A stretch of 64,000 nucleotides of DNA. Source: Streptomyces sp. 1222.5. Its GTDB lineage: Bacteria > Actinomycetota > Actinomycetes > Streptomycetales > Streptomycetaceae. The stretch covers positions 3,410,001 to 3,474,000 of the forward strand of contig NZ_FNSZ01000001.1 in the NCBI RefSeq assembly GCF_900105245.1. Reading direction: 5' to 3'. Shown here one piece after another: positions 8,737-16,374 of this stretch. How positions within the stretch are numbered: the stretch's first letter is position 1; every line of letters starts with the position of its first letter. The position numbers and the translations under genes were made by a program. The notes under the pieces were generated by a model. The model ran no database searches and was not told the origin of the DNA. It saw only the letters and a program-made list of their open reading frames with translations.

Positions 8737-10377
8737 GTGGGGTTGCCGCCTGATCTGAAGGTCATAGCGGAGAACATGATCAAAGCCTCCATGGGCCTTG
8801 CGGACACAGTCATGGTGGCTACCGCCGAGGCTGCCGTCGCCCTGTCCAGTGAACTGGCACGGCAGCACGGCATGGCTGGTGACGACGACGCAGGCGCCGC
8901 CTTCGCCGAGGTGTACCGCTCGGCCGCATCGACAACCCTGGACATGCTGGGTTACAGCGCGTACGTCATCGGTGAGGCGGGCGAAGGGCTGATGCGGAAC
9001 GCAAGGGAGTTCATGGCCCGGGAAAGCGCAGTGGCCTCCGCGATCCTTCAAAAACAGGTCGACCTCACCTACACCATGGGGGATCCCGGCCAGGCATGCA
9101 GCCAGAGGTTCCTCAACCTGGGGCAGGACCTCCCTGAAGTGGTCGGCGAGACGTCCGCCTGGGATAAGTACGCACCAGCAGGCAACAGTGACCGCTTCCG
9201 TGGCTCTCCGGACAAGCTACGGGACGTCGCCGACTCCTGGAGGGCAGGAGGGAAGCTGGTTCAGCGACTGCTCAAAGATGCCCAGGCATACGCCTCAACG
9301 GCCGACAAGGCGCACTCGGGGCAGGCCGCCGATGCCTTCCACCATTACTTCTCCAACAGCATCGGGTTCGTATGCCCATCCGATCAGGTACATCCTGAAG
9401 ATCCGCTGTTCACCAACCTGGTGGGCGCCTGCATGCAACTCGCGAAGGCCTGCGAGCGCTACGCTGATCATGTCGAGGACGCCAGGCAGAGGATACTTGA
9501 ACATCGCGTCGATCTGTTCGCGATCGACATGCCCTGGGACTCACCGATGTTCGGGGGAAACGGCTACGACGGCGGCCTGAAGGACGCCGTCCTCTCGGAC
9601 CCGTACATTCGTGCGCTGGGCGACGTCGCCCACGCTCTGGATTCGTCCGAGAAGCGAGTGAAGCTGCCTCCGGGCAGCAAACCGGACACCCCCTTGTTGC
9701 CCGGCATCCCCTTGCTTCCGATCTTGGGCCGGGTCCCGGTGCTGGTCGCCTCGTATAAAGGTCATGCGCCGGCCATTGTCCCGATGGCCAGCCCGTACGA
9801 CCCCACCCTCAACCGAGATCCACTCCCGCCGGACCCTGGCTCAACGCGCATCCTCAGCCTGGCGGACCAGCAGCGATTCGCGAGCTGGGTGAACACCCTG
9901 CCTCCCGGCGGCTTCGCCGGAGGCCAGGGTCCGACGACCCCTGCCAACGCCTACCAGATGCGCGTTGCGGGATACCCGGAGCGTGAGGTCCCCCTGCCGC
10001 CCGGCATCGGGAAGAGCGGCAAGGGACTCATGGTCGACGGCATGCGTAAGGTCGACGGTTACGCGGTTGAGGCCAAGTACGTGAAAGAACCGGGTAAGTG
10101 CAAGTCGTTCCGTCTGGTCAGCAGCGTCGATCGCACTCTGGGTACGCCGCCGAAGATCGACCCGCGAACCGGCAAAATGAGGTTCGACCCACACCTTGAC
10201 GGCATGTACTTCGGCGACGGAGCGGAACTGAACCGGTATCGGGCCGCCCTTGACGATCCGCGCAATGACGAGATCCGCGGATTCGAGATCATCACCAATG
10301 ACCAGCAGTCGGTGCCGTACTGGCAAAGCATGATGGCCATGAGCGGAGTCAACGGCAGCGCTCGTTACATTTCCTGA
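8737..10377 (+). CDS. Polymorphic toxin with C-terminal restriction-endonuclease-fold domain
   Basis: A 546-residue protein. The GTG at 8737 is preferred over an ATG 60 bases upstream because GGGGAGG sits six bases before it. The N-terminal 100 residues are helical (AENMIKASMGLADTVMVAT; GDDDAGAAFAEVYRSAA) and resemble the WXG/LXG-like, type VII secretion-associated N-termini of actinobacterial polymorphic toxins. A long central region to about residue 330 is followed by a Pro-rich linker. The C-terminal domain (about 400-546) contains VDGYAVEAKYV, where E445-x-K447 matches the ExK nuclease motif of the Tox-REase families, and ends RGFEIITNDQQSVPYW. It probably cuts nucleic acid in target cells. 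The next gene overlaps its stop codon and is the expected immunity gene. Base composition looks less GC-biased than the neighbours. Confidence 0.78.
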   Translation: MGLPPDLKVIAENMIKASMGLADTVMVATAEAAVALSSELARQHGMAGDDDAGAAFAEVYRSAASTTLDMLGYSAYVIGEAGEGLMRNAREFMARESAVASAILQKQVDLTYTMGDPGQACSQRFLNLGQDLPEVVGETSAWDKYAPAGNSDRFRGSPDKLRDVADSWRAGGKLVQRLLKDAQAYASTADKAHSGQAADAFHHYFSNSIGFVCPSDQVHPEDPLFTNLVGACMQLAKACERYADHVEDARQRILEHRVDLFAIDMPWDSPMFGGNGYDGGLKDAVLSDPYIRALGDVAHALDSSEKRVKLPPGSKPDTPLLPGIPLLPILGRVPVLVASYKGHAPAIVPMASPYDPTLNRDPLPPDPGSTRILSLADQQRFASWVNTLPPGGFAGGQGPTTPANAYQMRVAGYPEREVPLPPGIGKSGKGLMVDGMRKVDGYAVEAKYVKEPGKCKSFRLVSSVDRTLGTPPKIDPRTGKMRFDPHLDGMYFGDGAELNRYRAALDDPRNDEIRGFEIITNDQQSVPYWQSMMAMSGVNGSARYIS

Positions 10378-10844
10378 TGAAGGTAGATATGGCAGACTCA
10401 ATCGCCCAACGCACGACATTCAGTTTCGCACCGCCCGTAGACGATGCCGCCGCCTGGGGCTTGGAGTTGGACGACTTCGCCAACCGATTGACACAAGCTT
10501 TTCCAGGCACCGAGACGTGGAGAGTGGGGGCTTCTTTCCCGCGCCCACAGGAAGGTCTCGGGTTCGACATGCCCTTGGGAGGTGGAGCGAGGATGGAGGG
10601 ATTGGTGTCGGCCCCCTACCCCCAGGTCGGCGCCGTCATGGCTGTTGACGCCACACCCGGCGAGGCCGCCGTTCTCGCGTGCTGGCTCAGAGATCGTTAC
10701 GCGCCCTCCCCGAACCTGGTGCACTTCACCAGCGAGAGAGCTTTGGAGTTGGGCGTCACCGAGCACGAGCGCGTCCCTGCGATCGGAGACGTGCACGAGA
10801 TCGCACGCGCGCTTCAGGACCACCTCGACGAGGTGGAAGCCTGA
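10377..10844 (+). CDS. Probable immunity protein for the upstream nuclease toxin
   Basis: A 155-residue acidic soluble protein with no recognised domain. Its first ATG (10377) overlaps the toxin stop as TGATG. A second in-frame ATG at 10389 has GAAGG five bases upstream and may be the true start (151 residues). It has no signal peptide or membrane segment, consistent with a cytoplasmic inhibitor. Assignment as immunity rests on its position directly behind a polymorphic toxin, coupled translation and small acidic character, which is the usual layout; no immunity-family motif was recognised. A strong terminator follows 48 bases after the stop, isolating the two genes as a unit. Confidence 0.62.
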   Translation: MKVDMADSIAQRTTFSFAPPVDDAAAWGLELDDFANRLTQAFPGTETWRVGASFPRPQEGLGFDMPLGGGARMEGLVSAPYPQVGAVMAVDATPGEAAVLACWLRDRYAPSPNLVHFTSERALELGVTEHERVPAIGDVHEIARALQDHLDEVEA

Positions 10845-10891
10845 AGCCGGGCGTCGACGACTCCACCCTCGAAGATCCTTCGCGGGGCCAC

Positions 10892-10918
10892 GGGGCCGCC
10901 ACGGAAGCAGGCGGCCCC
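10892..10918 (+). terminator. Terminator after toxin-immunity pair
   Basis: A 9-bp perfect stem, GGGGCCGCC / GGCGGCCCC, with a 9-base loop, in the intergenic stretch downstream of the immunity gene. It could also serve the leftward remnant whose stop is at 10931. Confidence 0.7.
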
Positions 10919-10930
10919 ATGACAACCGGC

Positions 10931-11113
10931 TCACTCCTCGGCATACACCTCCGCGGCGTCCACCGCGTGCACCGCCCGTCTCATCCACAGCGTGAGCAAG
11001 TCCTGGCTGCCGCAGGCGGCCACACGTGACCGGACAACGCTGGTGACCGGGATACCGCGCCACTCCAGGGTCCGGAGGAGCATCTCCGGTTCGGCCTGAA
11101 TGCGCCGATATCT
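10931..11113 (-). pseudogene. Remnant of the C-terminal tail of a Rpn-like nuclease/transposase-family protein
   Basis: Reading leftwards, this frame gives RYRRIQAEPEMLLRTLEWRG, then VVRSRVAACGSQDLLTLWMR and RRAVHAVDAAEVYAEE before a TGA at 10931. The pattern (long helix ending LR-LEWRGI, then R-R-AC-x-D/Q-LxxLxxWxxRAxxVxxAxxxFAEE) resembles the C-terminal tail of the Streptomyces family often annotated as hypothetical or Rpn/PD-(D/E)XK transposase-like. No catalytic domain precedes it; a stop codon cuts the frame at about 11114-11116. I read it as the decayed 3' end of a lost gene. The resemblance is from memory and moderate. Confidence 0.4.
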
Positions 11114-11170
11114 TTACCAGTACTGGCGGACGTCGTCCCCGCCGGATGTTCGCACGACGTGATCAACGAG

Positions 11171-11581
11171 TTAGGCGGCCACAAGTTCGCACCAGACGTA
11201 CTTGCCCCGGTCGCCGAACCGGGCAGACGGCTGCCAGCCCCAGTGGTCCGCACAGGCCCGCACCAGCCCGAGCCCCCGACCGTCCTCGCTCTCCACGACC
11301 TGCCCCAGCGGCCGTGGGGCGGGCGGCGGCCCTGGGTCGGTGTCCCACGCCCCGATCCACACCACCCCCTGCGCGGTACGGCGCACCCGCAGCGCCGCCG
11401 GCCCCTCGGTGTGCCGTACCGCGTTGGACACCAGCTCCGTCGCCAGCAGCTCCGCGGTGTCCACCAGGCCGATCAGACCGTGCAGGGTCAGGATCAGGCG
11501 CAGGGTGCGCCGGCAGACGGTCACCGCTCTGGCGTCGTTGGGGATGTAGAGCGTGTAGTCCCAGGACCCGCTCTCGGGCAT
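11171..11581 (-). CDS. RsbW-like ATP-binding protein (GHKL fold)
   Basis: A 136-residue single-domain protein of the HATPase_c_2 / SpoIIAB type. The N box reads ATELVSNAVRHT (about residues 47-58) and the G box DGRGLGLVRA (about 103-112), with WIGAWDTDPG between them as the D-x-GxG equivalent. Such proteins act as anti-sigma-factor kinases or stand-alone regulators in Streptomyces. They are repeatedly found beside XRE-DUF5753 and DUF397 genes (whiJ/abaA-type loci), exactly as here, with the XRE gene divergent 205 bases away. Partner sigma or anti-anti-sigma factors are not in the window. Confidence 0.85.
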   Translation of the reverse strand: MPESGSWDYTLYIPNDARAVTVCRRTLRLILTLHGLIGLVDTAELLATELVSNAVRHTEGPAALRVRRTAQGVVWIGAWDTDPGPPPAPRPLGQVVESEDGRGLGLVRACADHWGWQPSARFGDRGKYVWCELVAA

Positions 11582-11785
11582 GCGTCATCAACTCCGTTGC
11601 TGAGCAAGGGTTTCGTGCGCGGTGGCATTGCCGTGGACGCCTTGGCAGGACGGCACGGTGCGCTTCCGCTGCGTATGCGGTACGTCACTGAATGTAGACA
11701 TTAGAAATAAGGTTCAGCAAGGCGATCCCGTAATCTGACCCCGAACGAGGTGCACGGACGCACGGGTTGAACCTAGGAGCGGTCG

Positions 11786-12637
11786 ATGGGGACCAAGCGT
11801 GAGCCCACAGCGCGGCAGATGCGGCTGGCCGTGGAGCTGCGCAGACTCCGCGAGGCGGCGGGCCTCAGTTCCCGCGAAGCGGCTGCGCTGCTCGGCGTGA
11901 ACTCCGTCCAGATCAGTCAGATCGAGTCCGGCACCTCAGGCGTGAGCGAGCAGCGGCTGCGTCGCATGGCGGCCAACTACGCATGCGTGGACACGGAGTT
12001 CGTCGACGGCCTTGCTGCGATCGCGGCCGACCGGACGCAGGGCTGGTGGGAGGCCTACCGAGGTCAGTTGCCCACGCCGTTCATGGATCTGCCCGAACTG
12101 GAGCACCACGCCCGCTTCCGGTGGGACGTCGAGTTCCTGCACGTTCCTGGCCTGCTCCAGACAGCCGACTATGCCCGGTCCCTCTTCTCCTACGTGAACC
12201 CGGAGTTTCCGCAGAGCGATGTCGAGCGGTGGGTCGAGCACCGGATGGCGCGCAGGATCGTCATCGAGCGCCCGGACCCGGTTCCGTACGAGGCGCTGAT
12301 TCACGAGGGCGCCCTGCGCATCAGGGTCGGTGACCGGGCCACAGCGCGGGCTCAGCTCACTCGCGTCCTGGAGAGCTCCGAAGCCGACCACGTCACCGTG
12401 CGCGTCGTCCCCTTCGATCTGGACGACTTCGGCGGGGCGGGGAGTGCCATGGTGTATGCCGGTGGCCAGGTTCCCAAGCTGGACACCGTGGTGCGGGACG
12501 GACCGGGCGGACCGGTGTTCATCGACGCAGAAGCCCAACTCAACCGCTATCGAACGCTCTTCCGTAGGGTGGAGGCGGTGTCACTCGATCCCGACCGTTC
12601 GCGTGACTTCATCCACCAGCTGGCGAAGGAGCTGTGA
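11786..12637 (+). CDS. XRE-family regulator with DUF5753 (WhiJ-like)
   Basis: A 283-residue protein. Residues 8-65 form a Cro/C1-type helix-turn-helix (SSREAAALLGVNSVQISQIE, with the recognition helix at its end). Residues about 95-275 form the DUF5753 domain (FLHVPGLLQTADYARSLF is its hallmark). In Streptomyces these regulators work with a small DUF397 protein encoded next door and affect development and antibiotic production. The DUF397 gene overlaps this stop codon. The upstream region (11690-11760) is AT-rich for this genome and probably holds the divergent promoters for this gene and the ATPase gene. Confidence 0.9.
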   Translation: MGTKREPTARQMRLAVELRRLREAAGLSSREAAALLGVNSVQISQIESGTSGVSEQRLRRMAANYACVDTEFVDGLAAIAADRTQGWWEAYRGQLPTPFMDLPELEHHARFRWDVEFLHVPGLLQTADYARSLFSYVNPEFPQSDVERWVEHRMARRIVIERPDPVPYEALIHEGALRIRVGDRATARAQLTRVLESSEADHVTVRVVPFDLDDFGGAGSAMVYAGGQVPKLDTVVRDGPGGPVFIDAEAQLNRYRTLFRRVEAVSLDPDRSRDFIHQLAKEL

Positions 12638-12843
12638 GCATGCTGACCCCTGGCACATGGAAGAAGTCCTCCTACTCGGGCGGCGGGCAGGGGGACGCCT
12701 GCGTGGAGATCGCCCAACGGGCCACCCACATAGCCGTCCGCGACTCCAAGGCCCCCGCCAGAGCCACCCTCACCTTCCCGGCCGCCGCCTTCGCCCCCTT
12801 CATCCACGCCCTGAAGAACGCCCATGTGCATCTCGACCGCTGA
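12634..12843 (+). CDS. DUF397 small regulatory protein
   Basis: A 69-residue protein beginning MSMLTPGTWKKSSYSGG, the DUF397 hallmark (W-x-KSS-x-S), continuing with DACVEIA and VAVRDSK-type segments (here IAVRDSKAPARATLTFP) and ending FIHALKN. GTG start at 12634 overlaps the XRE stop; an ATG at 12640 is an alternative. DUF397 proteins are partners of XRE-DUF5753 regulators, and some act antagonistically to them. Its end overlaps the start of the following gene by 20 bases, so three genes are likely translated together. Confidence 0.92.
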   Translation: MSMLTPGTWKKSSYSGGGQGDACVEIAQRATHIAVRDSKAPARATLTFPAAAFAPFIHALKNAHVHLDR

Positions 12844-13651
12844 AGCCGCGTTCTCCGGCACCACCCTGTACTGCGGGCGGCAGCGGCATCCCGTGCATGG
12901 GCTCATCCATGTCATGGGGTACCAGAACACGGCGCTCAACCTCGCCGCCGGGCCCAACGCCATGCTGCTCCACCTGCCCACCCGGCGGCTCGCGCCCGAG
13001 CAGTTCGTGTCCGTCGGGCGGGCCGACGACATCCTGCGCCGGATGGTGGACGCCGTGGAGATCAAGGACGCCCAGGACGACGGCATCGCCTGGATGGGCC
13101 TGAGCCGCTCCCCCGTGCGGGTCTTCGACCACGACGTGTACACCGTGCTGCTCGCCGACGACCCCCGCCTGATCCCCGCGGCCCTCCACCAGGTCCCCTG
13201 GAACAGGCGACCCGCGATCAGCCCCGAGCTGCTGGACTTCTACGCCGGGCACTTCCCCGACCACGCCGTCGCCCTCTGCTGCTTCGACAACGCCGACGCG
13301 CGGCGGGCCAAGCCGCTGCTGGTCCGGTACGAACCCCTCGACCCCGACCGGTTGAGCGTGCCGGCGCTGGACAGCCACACCGGTGGGCCGCCCGAGCTCG
13401 GCGCGGACGTACCCGTCGACCACTGGGTGCTGTTCTCCACCGACGAGGCCCCGGACGACTGGGGCGCACCCGTCATCTACCCCGAGCGGATGCGGCACAG
13501 CCTGCGGGCCTTCCTGCCCGACAGGGTCGTGGGACGGTACTACGGCGGCGGCCGGGCCCTGCCCAACGGTGACTTCGGCATCAGCCACCAGGATCTGCTG
13601 ACCGGTGACCTCGACCGCATCGAGCGGTATCGGCCGGCCGCCGTCCACTAG
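12824..13651 (+). CDS. Conserved hypothetical protein, coupled to DUF397 gene
   Basis: A 275-residue soluble protein that I do not recognise. It starts at an ATG inside the last 20 bases of the DUF397 gene. It has no signal peptide or membrane helix, is rich in Asp, Pro and His, and has the segments HVMGYQNTALNLAAGPNAML near the N-terminus and DVPVDHWVLFSTDEAPDDWG near residue 205. The strong overlap with the regulatory pair suggests it is an effector or target of that XRE/DUF397 module. Nothing indicates an enzymatic class. Confidence 0.6.
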   Translation: MCISTAEAAFSGTTLYCGRQRHPVHGLIHVMGYQNTALNLAAGPNAMLLHLPTRRLAPEQFVSVGRADDILRRMVDAVEIKDAQDDGIAWMGLSRSPVRVFDHDVYTVLLADDPRLIPAALHQVPWNRRPAISPELLDFYAGHFPDHAVALCCFDNADARRAKPLLVRYEPLDPDRLSVPALDSHTGGPPELGADVPVDHWVLFSTDEAPDDWGAPVIYPERMRHSLRAFLPDRVVGRYYGGGRALPNGDFGISHQDLLTGDLDRIERYRPAAVH

Positions 13652-13678
13652 ACGCCGGCCCAGCCCGCCAAGCCCTCC

Positions 13679-14161
13679 TCAGCAGATCCGCGGCCACACC
13701 CGGCGAACCTCCTCCGCCCTGCGACAGTGGTCCTCGATCCAGTCCTCCTCCGGCCGCATCCCCAGCGCCGTCGTCAGACGGTCGGGGTCGTGGACCGTCA
13801 CGGCCAGGGAGCGGTCCTCGATCATGTGGAGGACGAGGTTCAGGCCCCGGTCGTGGCCGATTCTCGCCTCCCTGCCCGGTCCGAGTTCGAGCAGCGCGGC
13901 CTGCCAGAGGTCCAGGTCGCCCGGGAAGAGGTAGACGTCCAGACGGGCGTCGACCCAGCTCGCCGACACGAGCACGTCGGCCCGGAGGTTGTGGCTCCCG
14001 GGGCGCGAGGGGCCCGTCACCCGTACGACACAGCGGTTCCCCCGCTCGTCCGCCAAGTGGACCAGGTCCACCGCACCCACCGAAGCCGAAGCCGCGGCCG
14101 CGGCCGCGCTCACGACAGCACCGGCACCGACCCCCGCACCCGCACCACTCACCGCAGACAT
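13679..14161 (-). CDS. DUF5959 family protein
   Basis: A 160-residue protein with a low-complexity Ala/Gly/Val N-terminus (residues 5-28), then [20 protein letters not shown] and [20 protein letters not shown], which match the DUF5959 pattern common in Streptomyces. A conserved tail ends [20 protein letters not shown]. The ATG at 14161 has GGGGAG about nine bases upstream and is preferred over the in-frame ATG at 14191. Function unknown. The Ala/Gly tract is not a good signal peptide because it lacks a basic start. Confidence 0.7.
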   Translation of the reverse strand: MSAVSGAGAGVGAGAVVSAAAAAASASVGAVDLVHLADERGNRCVVRVTGPSRPGSHNLRADVLVSASWVDARLDVYLFPGDLDLWQAALLELGPGREARIGHDRGLNLVLHMIEDRSLAVTVHDPDRLTTALGMRPEEDWIEDHCRRAEEVRRVWPRIC

Positions 14162-14348
14162 CCCGCACTCCCCTTCCCCATCGACCCGCATCCTCCCGCA
14201 GCCCTGTTCGAACGGCTCCGGCCCAGCCCTTTTCGGCCGAGCCGCTTTGACTCATCTTGACCTGACCATGACACGGCAGGACCATGAGGGCGCCCGCACC
14301 GACGCACGTCGCACTGAAGCACCCCCACCTCCACCCCAAGGAGTTTTC

Positions 14349-15692
14349 ATGCGACTTCGCACCCGTGGCTCCGGCGCGCGCGGCGGCAGACGTGCCGCCG
14401 GCCTCGGCGCCCTGCTGGCCCTCGCCCTCGCCGCTCCAGTGGCGGCGACCGCCCCGAGCGCCAGCGCCATCAGCACCCGCAAGGCCGCACCCGCCGGCCA
14501 GGACATCCGGCAGTACGAGATCCACCAGCGCTCGACTCCCGTCACGCGTACCGCCATTCAGGCCACCGGCGTCACCGTGGACGAGGCCGACGAGGAGACG
14601 GTCGTCGTCTCCGGGCGCGCCGACCAGATCCGGAAGCTGCGCCGACTCGGCTACGAGGTCAGCCCGTTGGGCGCCGCTCCGGCGCGGGCCGGGGCGCGAC
14701 TGTACGACTTCCCCAGCGCCGACTCGAAGTACCACAACTACGCCGAGGCGAACGCGGAGATCGACCAGCGGCTGGCCGCCTACCCGGGCATCATGAGCAA
14801 GCGCGTGATCGGGAAGTCGTACCAGGGGCGGGACATCGTCGCCATCAAGGTCAGCGACAACGTCGGGGCCGACGAGGACGAGCCCGAGGTGCTGTTCACC
14901 GCCCATCAGCACGCCCGGGAGCACCTGACCGTGGAGATGGCGCTGTACCTGCTGCGCGAGCTGGGCGCGGGGTACGGGAAGGACTCCCGGATCACGAACC
15001 TCGTCGACAGCCGGGAGATCTGGATCGTGCCGGATCTGAACCCGGACGGCGGGGAGTACGACATCGCCACCGGCTCGTACCGCTCGTGGCGGAAGAACCG
15101 GCAGCCCAACTCCGGTTCCTCGGCCGTCGGTACGGATCTCAACCGGAACTGGGACTACAAGTGGGGCTGCTGCGGTGGGTCATCGAGCAGCAAGTCGTCC
15201 GAGACGTACCGCGGTGCCTCCCCCGAGTCCGCGCCCGAGGTCAAGGTGGTCGCCGACTTCGTCCGCAGCCGGGTCGTCGGGGGCAAGCAGCAGATCAAGG
15301 CCGGGATCGACTTCCACACCTACAGCGAGCTGGTGCTCTGGCCGTTCGGGTGGACGTACAACGACACCGCGACCGGCATGACGGCCGACGACGCCGCCGC
15401 CTTCAAGGCCGTGGGGCAGAAGATGGCCGCGAGCAACGGGTACACCCCGGAGCAGTCGAGCGACCTGTACATCACGGACGGGTCGATCGACGACTACCTG
15501 TGGGGTACGCAGAAGATCTTCGACTACACCTTCGAGATGTATCCGACGTCCGCCTGGAACGGCGGGTTCTACCCGCCCGACGAGGTGATCGAGCGGGAGA
15601 CCTCCCGCAACAAGGACGCCGTGCTGCAACTGCTGGAGAACGCCGACTGCATGTACCGGGCGATCGGCAAGGCCGCCCAGTACTGCAGCTAG
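14349..15692 (+). CDS. Secreted zinc carboxypeptidase, family M14
   Basis: A 447-residue precursor. ATG with AAGGAG upstream. A twin-arginine-like basic N-terminus ([20 protein letters not shown]) and signal peptide end near residue 38 (SASA-IS). A propeptide of roughly 75 residues follows, then the M14 catalytic domain from about residue 120 ([16 protein letters not shown]). Zinc ligands are HAREH (H-x-x-E) and the later His in GIDFHTYSE; the catalytic Glu lies in [10 protein letters not shown]. It resembles Streptomyces carboxypeptidase T/SG enzymes that remove C-terminal residues from peptides outside the cell. It ends 4 bases from the convergent next gene. Confidence 0.92.
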   Translation: MRLRTRGSGARGGRRAAGLGALLALALAAPVAATAPSASAISTRKAAPAGQDIRQYEIHQRSTPVTRTAIQATGVTVDEADEETVVVSGRADQIRKLRRLGYEVSPLGAAPARAGARLYDFPSADSKYHNYAEANAEIDQRLAAYPGIMSKRVIGKSYQGRDIVAIKVSDNVGADEDEPEVLFTAHQHAREHLTVEMALYLLRELGAGYGKDSRITNLVDSREIWIVPDLNPDGGEYDIATGSYRSWRKNRQPNSGSSAVGTDLNRNWDYKWGCCGGSSSSKSSETYRGASPESAPEVKVVADFVRSRVVGGKQQIKAGIDFHTYSELVLWPFGWTYNDTATGMTADDAAAFKAVGQKMAASNGYTPEQSSDLYITDGSIDDYLWGTQKIFDYTFEMYPTSAWNGGFYPPDEVIERETSRNKDAVLQLLENADCMYRAIGKAAQYCS

Positions 15693-15696
15693 CTTC

Positions 15697-16254
15697 TCAG
15701 GCCTCTTCGAAGTAGGCGTCGAGCACCGCGTCCAGCTGCTCGTCCCACTCCTGGAAGCGCGCCCTGGCCGTCGCCTCGATCTCGATCGGGTACCAGCGGC
15801 GGTCAGGGGTGTGCACGGTGATCGTGAACCGCTTGCCGAAGCGGGGCGACTCCGTCTCCACGGCGGCGATCTCGTCCCAGCGGAACTCGCAGGACTCCTC
15901 GTCCAGACGGAGGCGGACGCCCTTGCGGTCGGCCACTATCCGCGCGCGGCGGTCGGCGGCCTCGAAGACGGGGCCGTCGGCCACGTCCTCGTCGTCCGCC
16001 TTCTCCGCCTGGTCCGCCGGCGCTTCGTCCGACGGCTGGTCCGGGCCTGCCGGCGCCTCGGACCCCGGTTTCCCGGCCGCTGCCGAGTCCGCCTCCGCCA
16101 CCGCGTCCTGCGGCTCGGCCTCGTCCTCGCTCCCGGCCTGCGCCGGAACCGCGGCGGGAGCCGTGATGCCGGGGATGAAGGCCGGGTCGAAACCGGCACC
16201 CTTCACGGGCTCGCCCTCGAGGGGCTTGCTGCTCGATCCTATGCGCTGCTCCAC
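15697..16254 (-). CDS. Conserved hypothetical protein with acidic linker and PH-like C-terminal domain
   Basis: A 185-residue protein. Residues 30-95 are a disordered acidic Ala/Glu/Asp/Pro stretch. The C-terminal 90 residues (ARIVADRKGVRLRLDEESCE, FRWDEIAAVETESPRFGKRF, HTPDRRWYPIEIEA) look like a small beta-rich, PH-like domain ending in a helix. No membrane segment or signal. The fold guess is from the strand pattern only. It is convergent with the carboxypeptidase gene and its promoter lies in 16255-16340. Confidence 0.6.
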   Translation of the reverse strand: MEQRIGSSSKPLEGEPVKGAGFDPAFIPGITAPAAVPAQAGSEDEAEPQDAVAEADSAAAGKPGSEAPAGPDQPSDEAPADQAEKADDEDVADGPVFEAADRRARIVADRKGVRLRLDEESCEFRWDEIAAVETESPRFGKRFTITVHTPDRRWYPIEIEATARARFQEWDEQLDAVLDAYFEEA

Positions 16255-16341
16255 GGCGGCAGTATGGACGACTTACCTGTGCCGGAACCAGTCAGCCCGC
16301 CCATCCCTTGGTTCACACGGGTCACCGATGGCCGACATGCA

Positions 16342-16372
16342 CGGCTCGAACGGCTCGAACGGCTCGAACGGC
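16342..16372. repeat. 9-bp tandem repeat, 3.4 copies
   Basis: CGGCTCGAA is repeated three times exactly (16342, 16351, 16360), followed by a partial CGGC, ending three bases from the gntP stop codon. It lies in the 120-base gap between two leftward genes. Confidence 0.9.
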
Positions 16373-16374
16373 CG

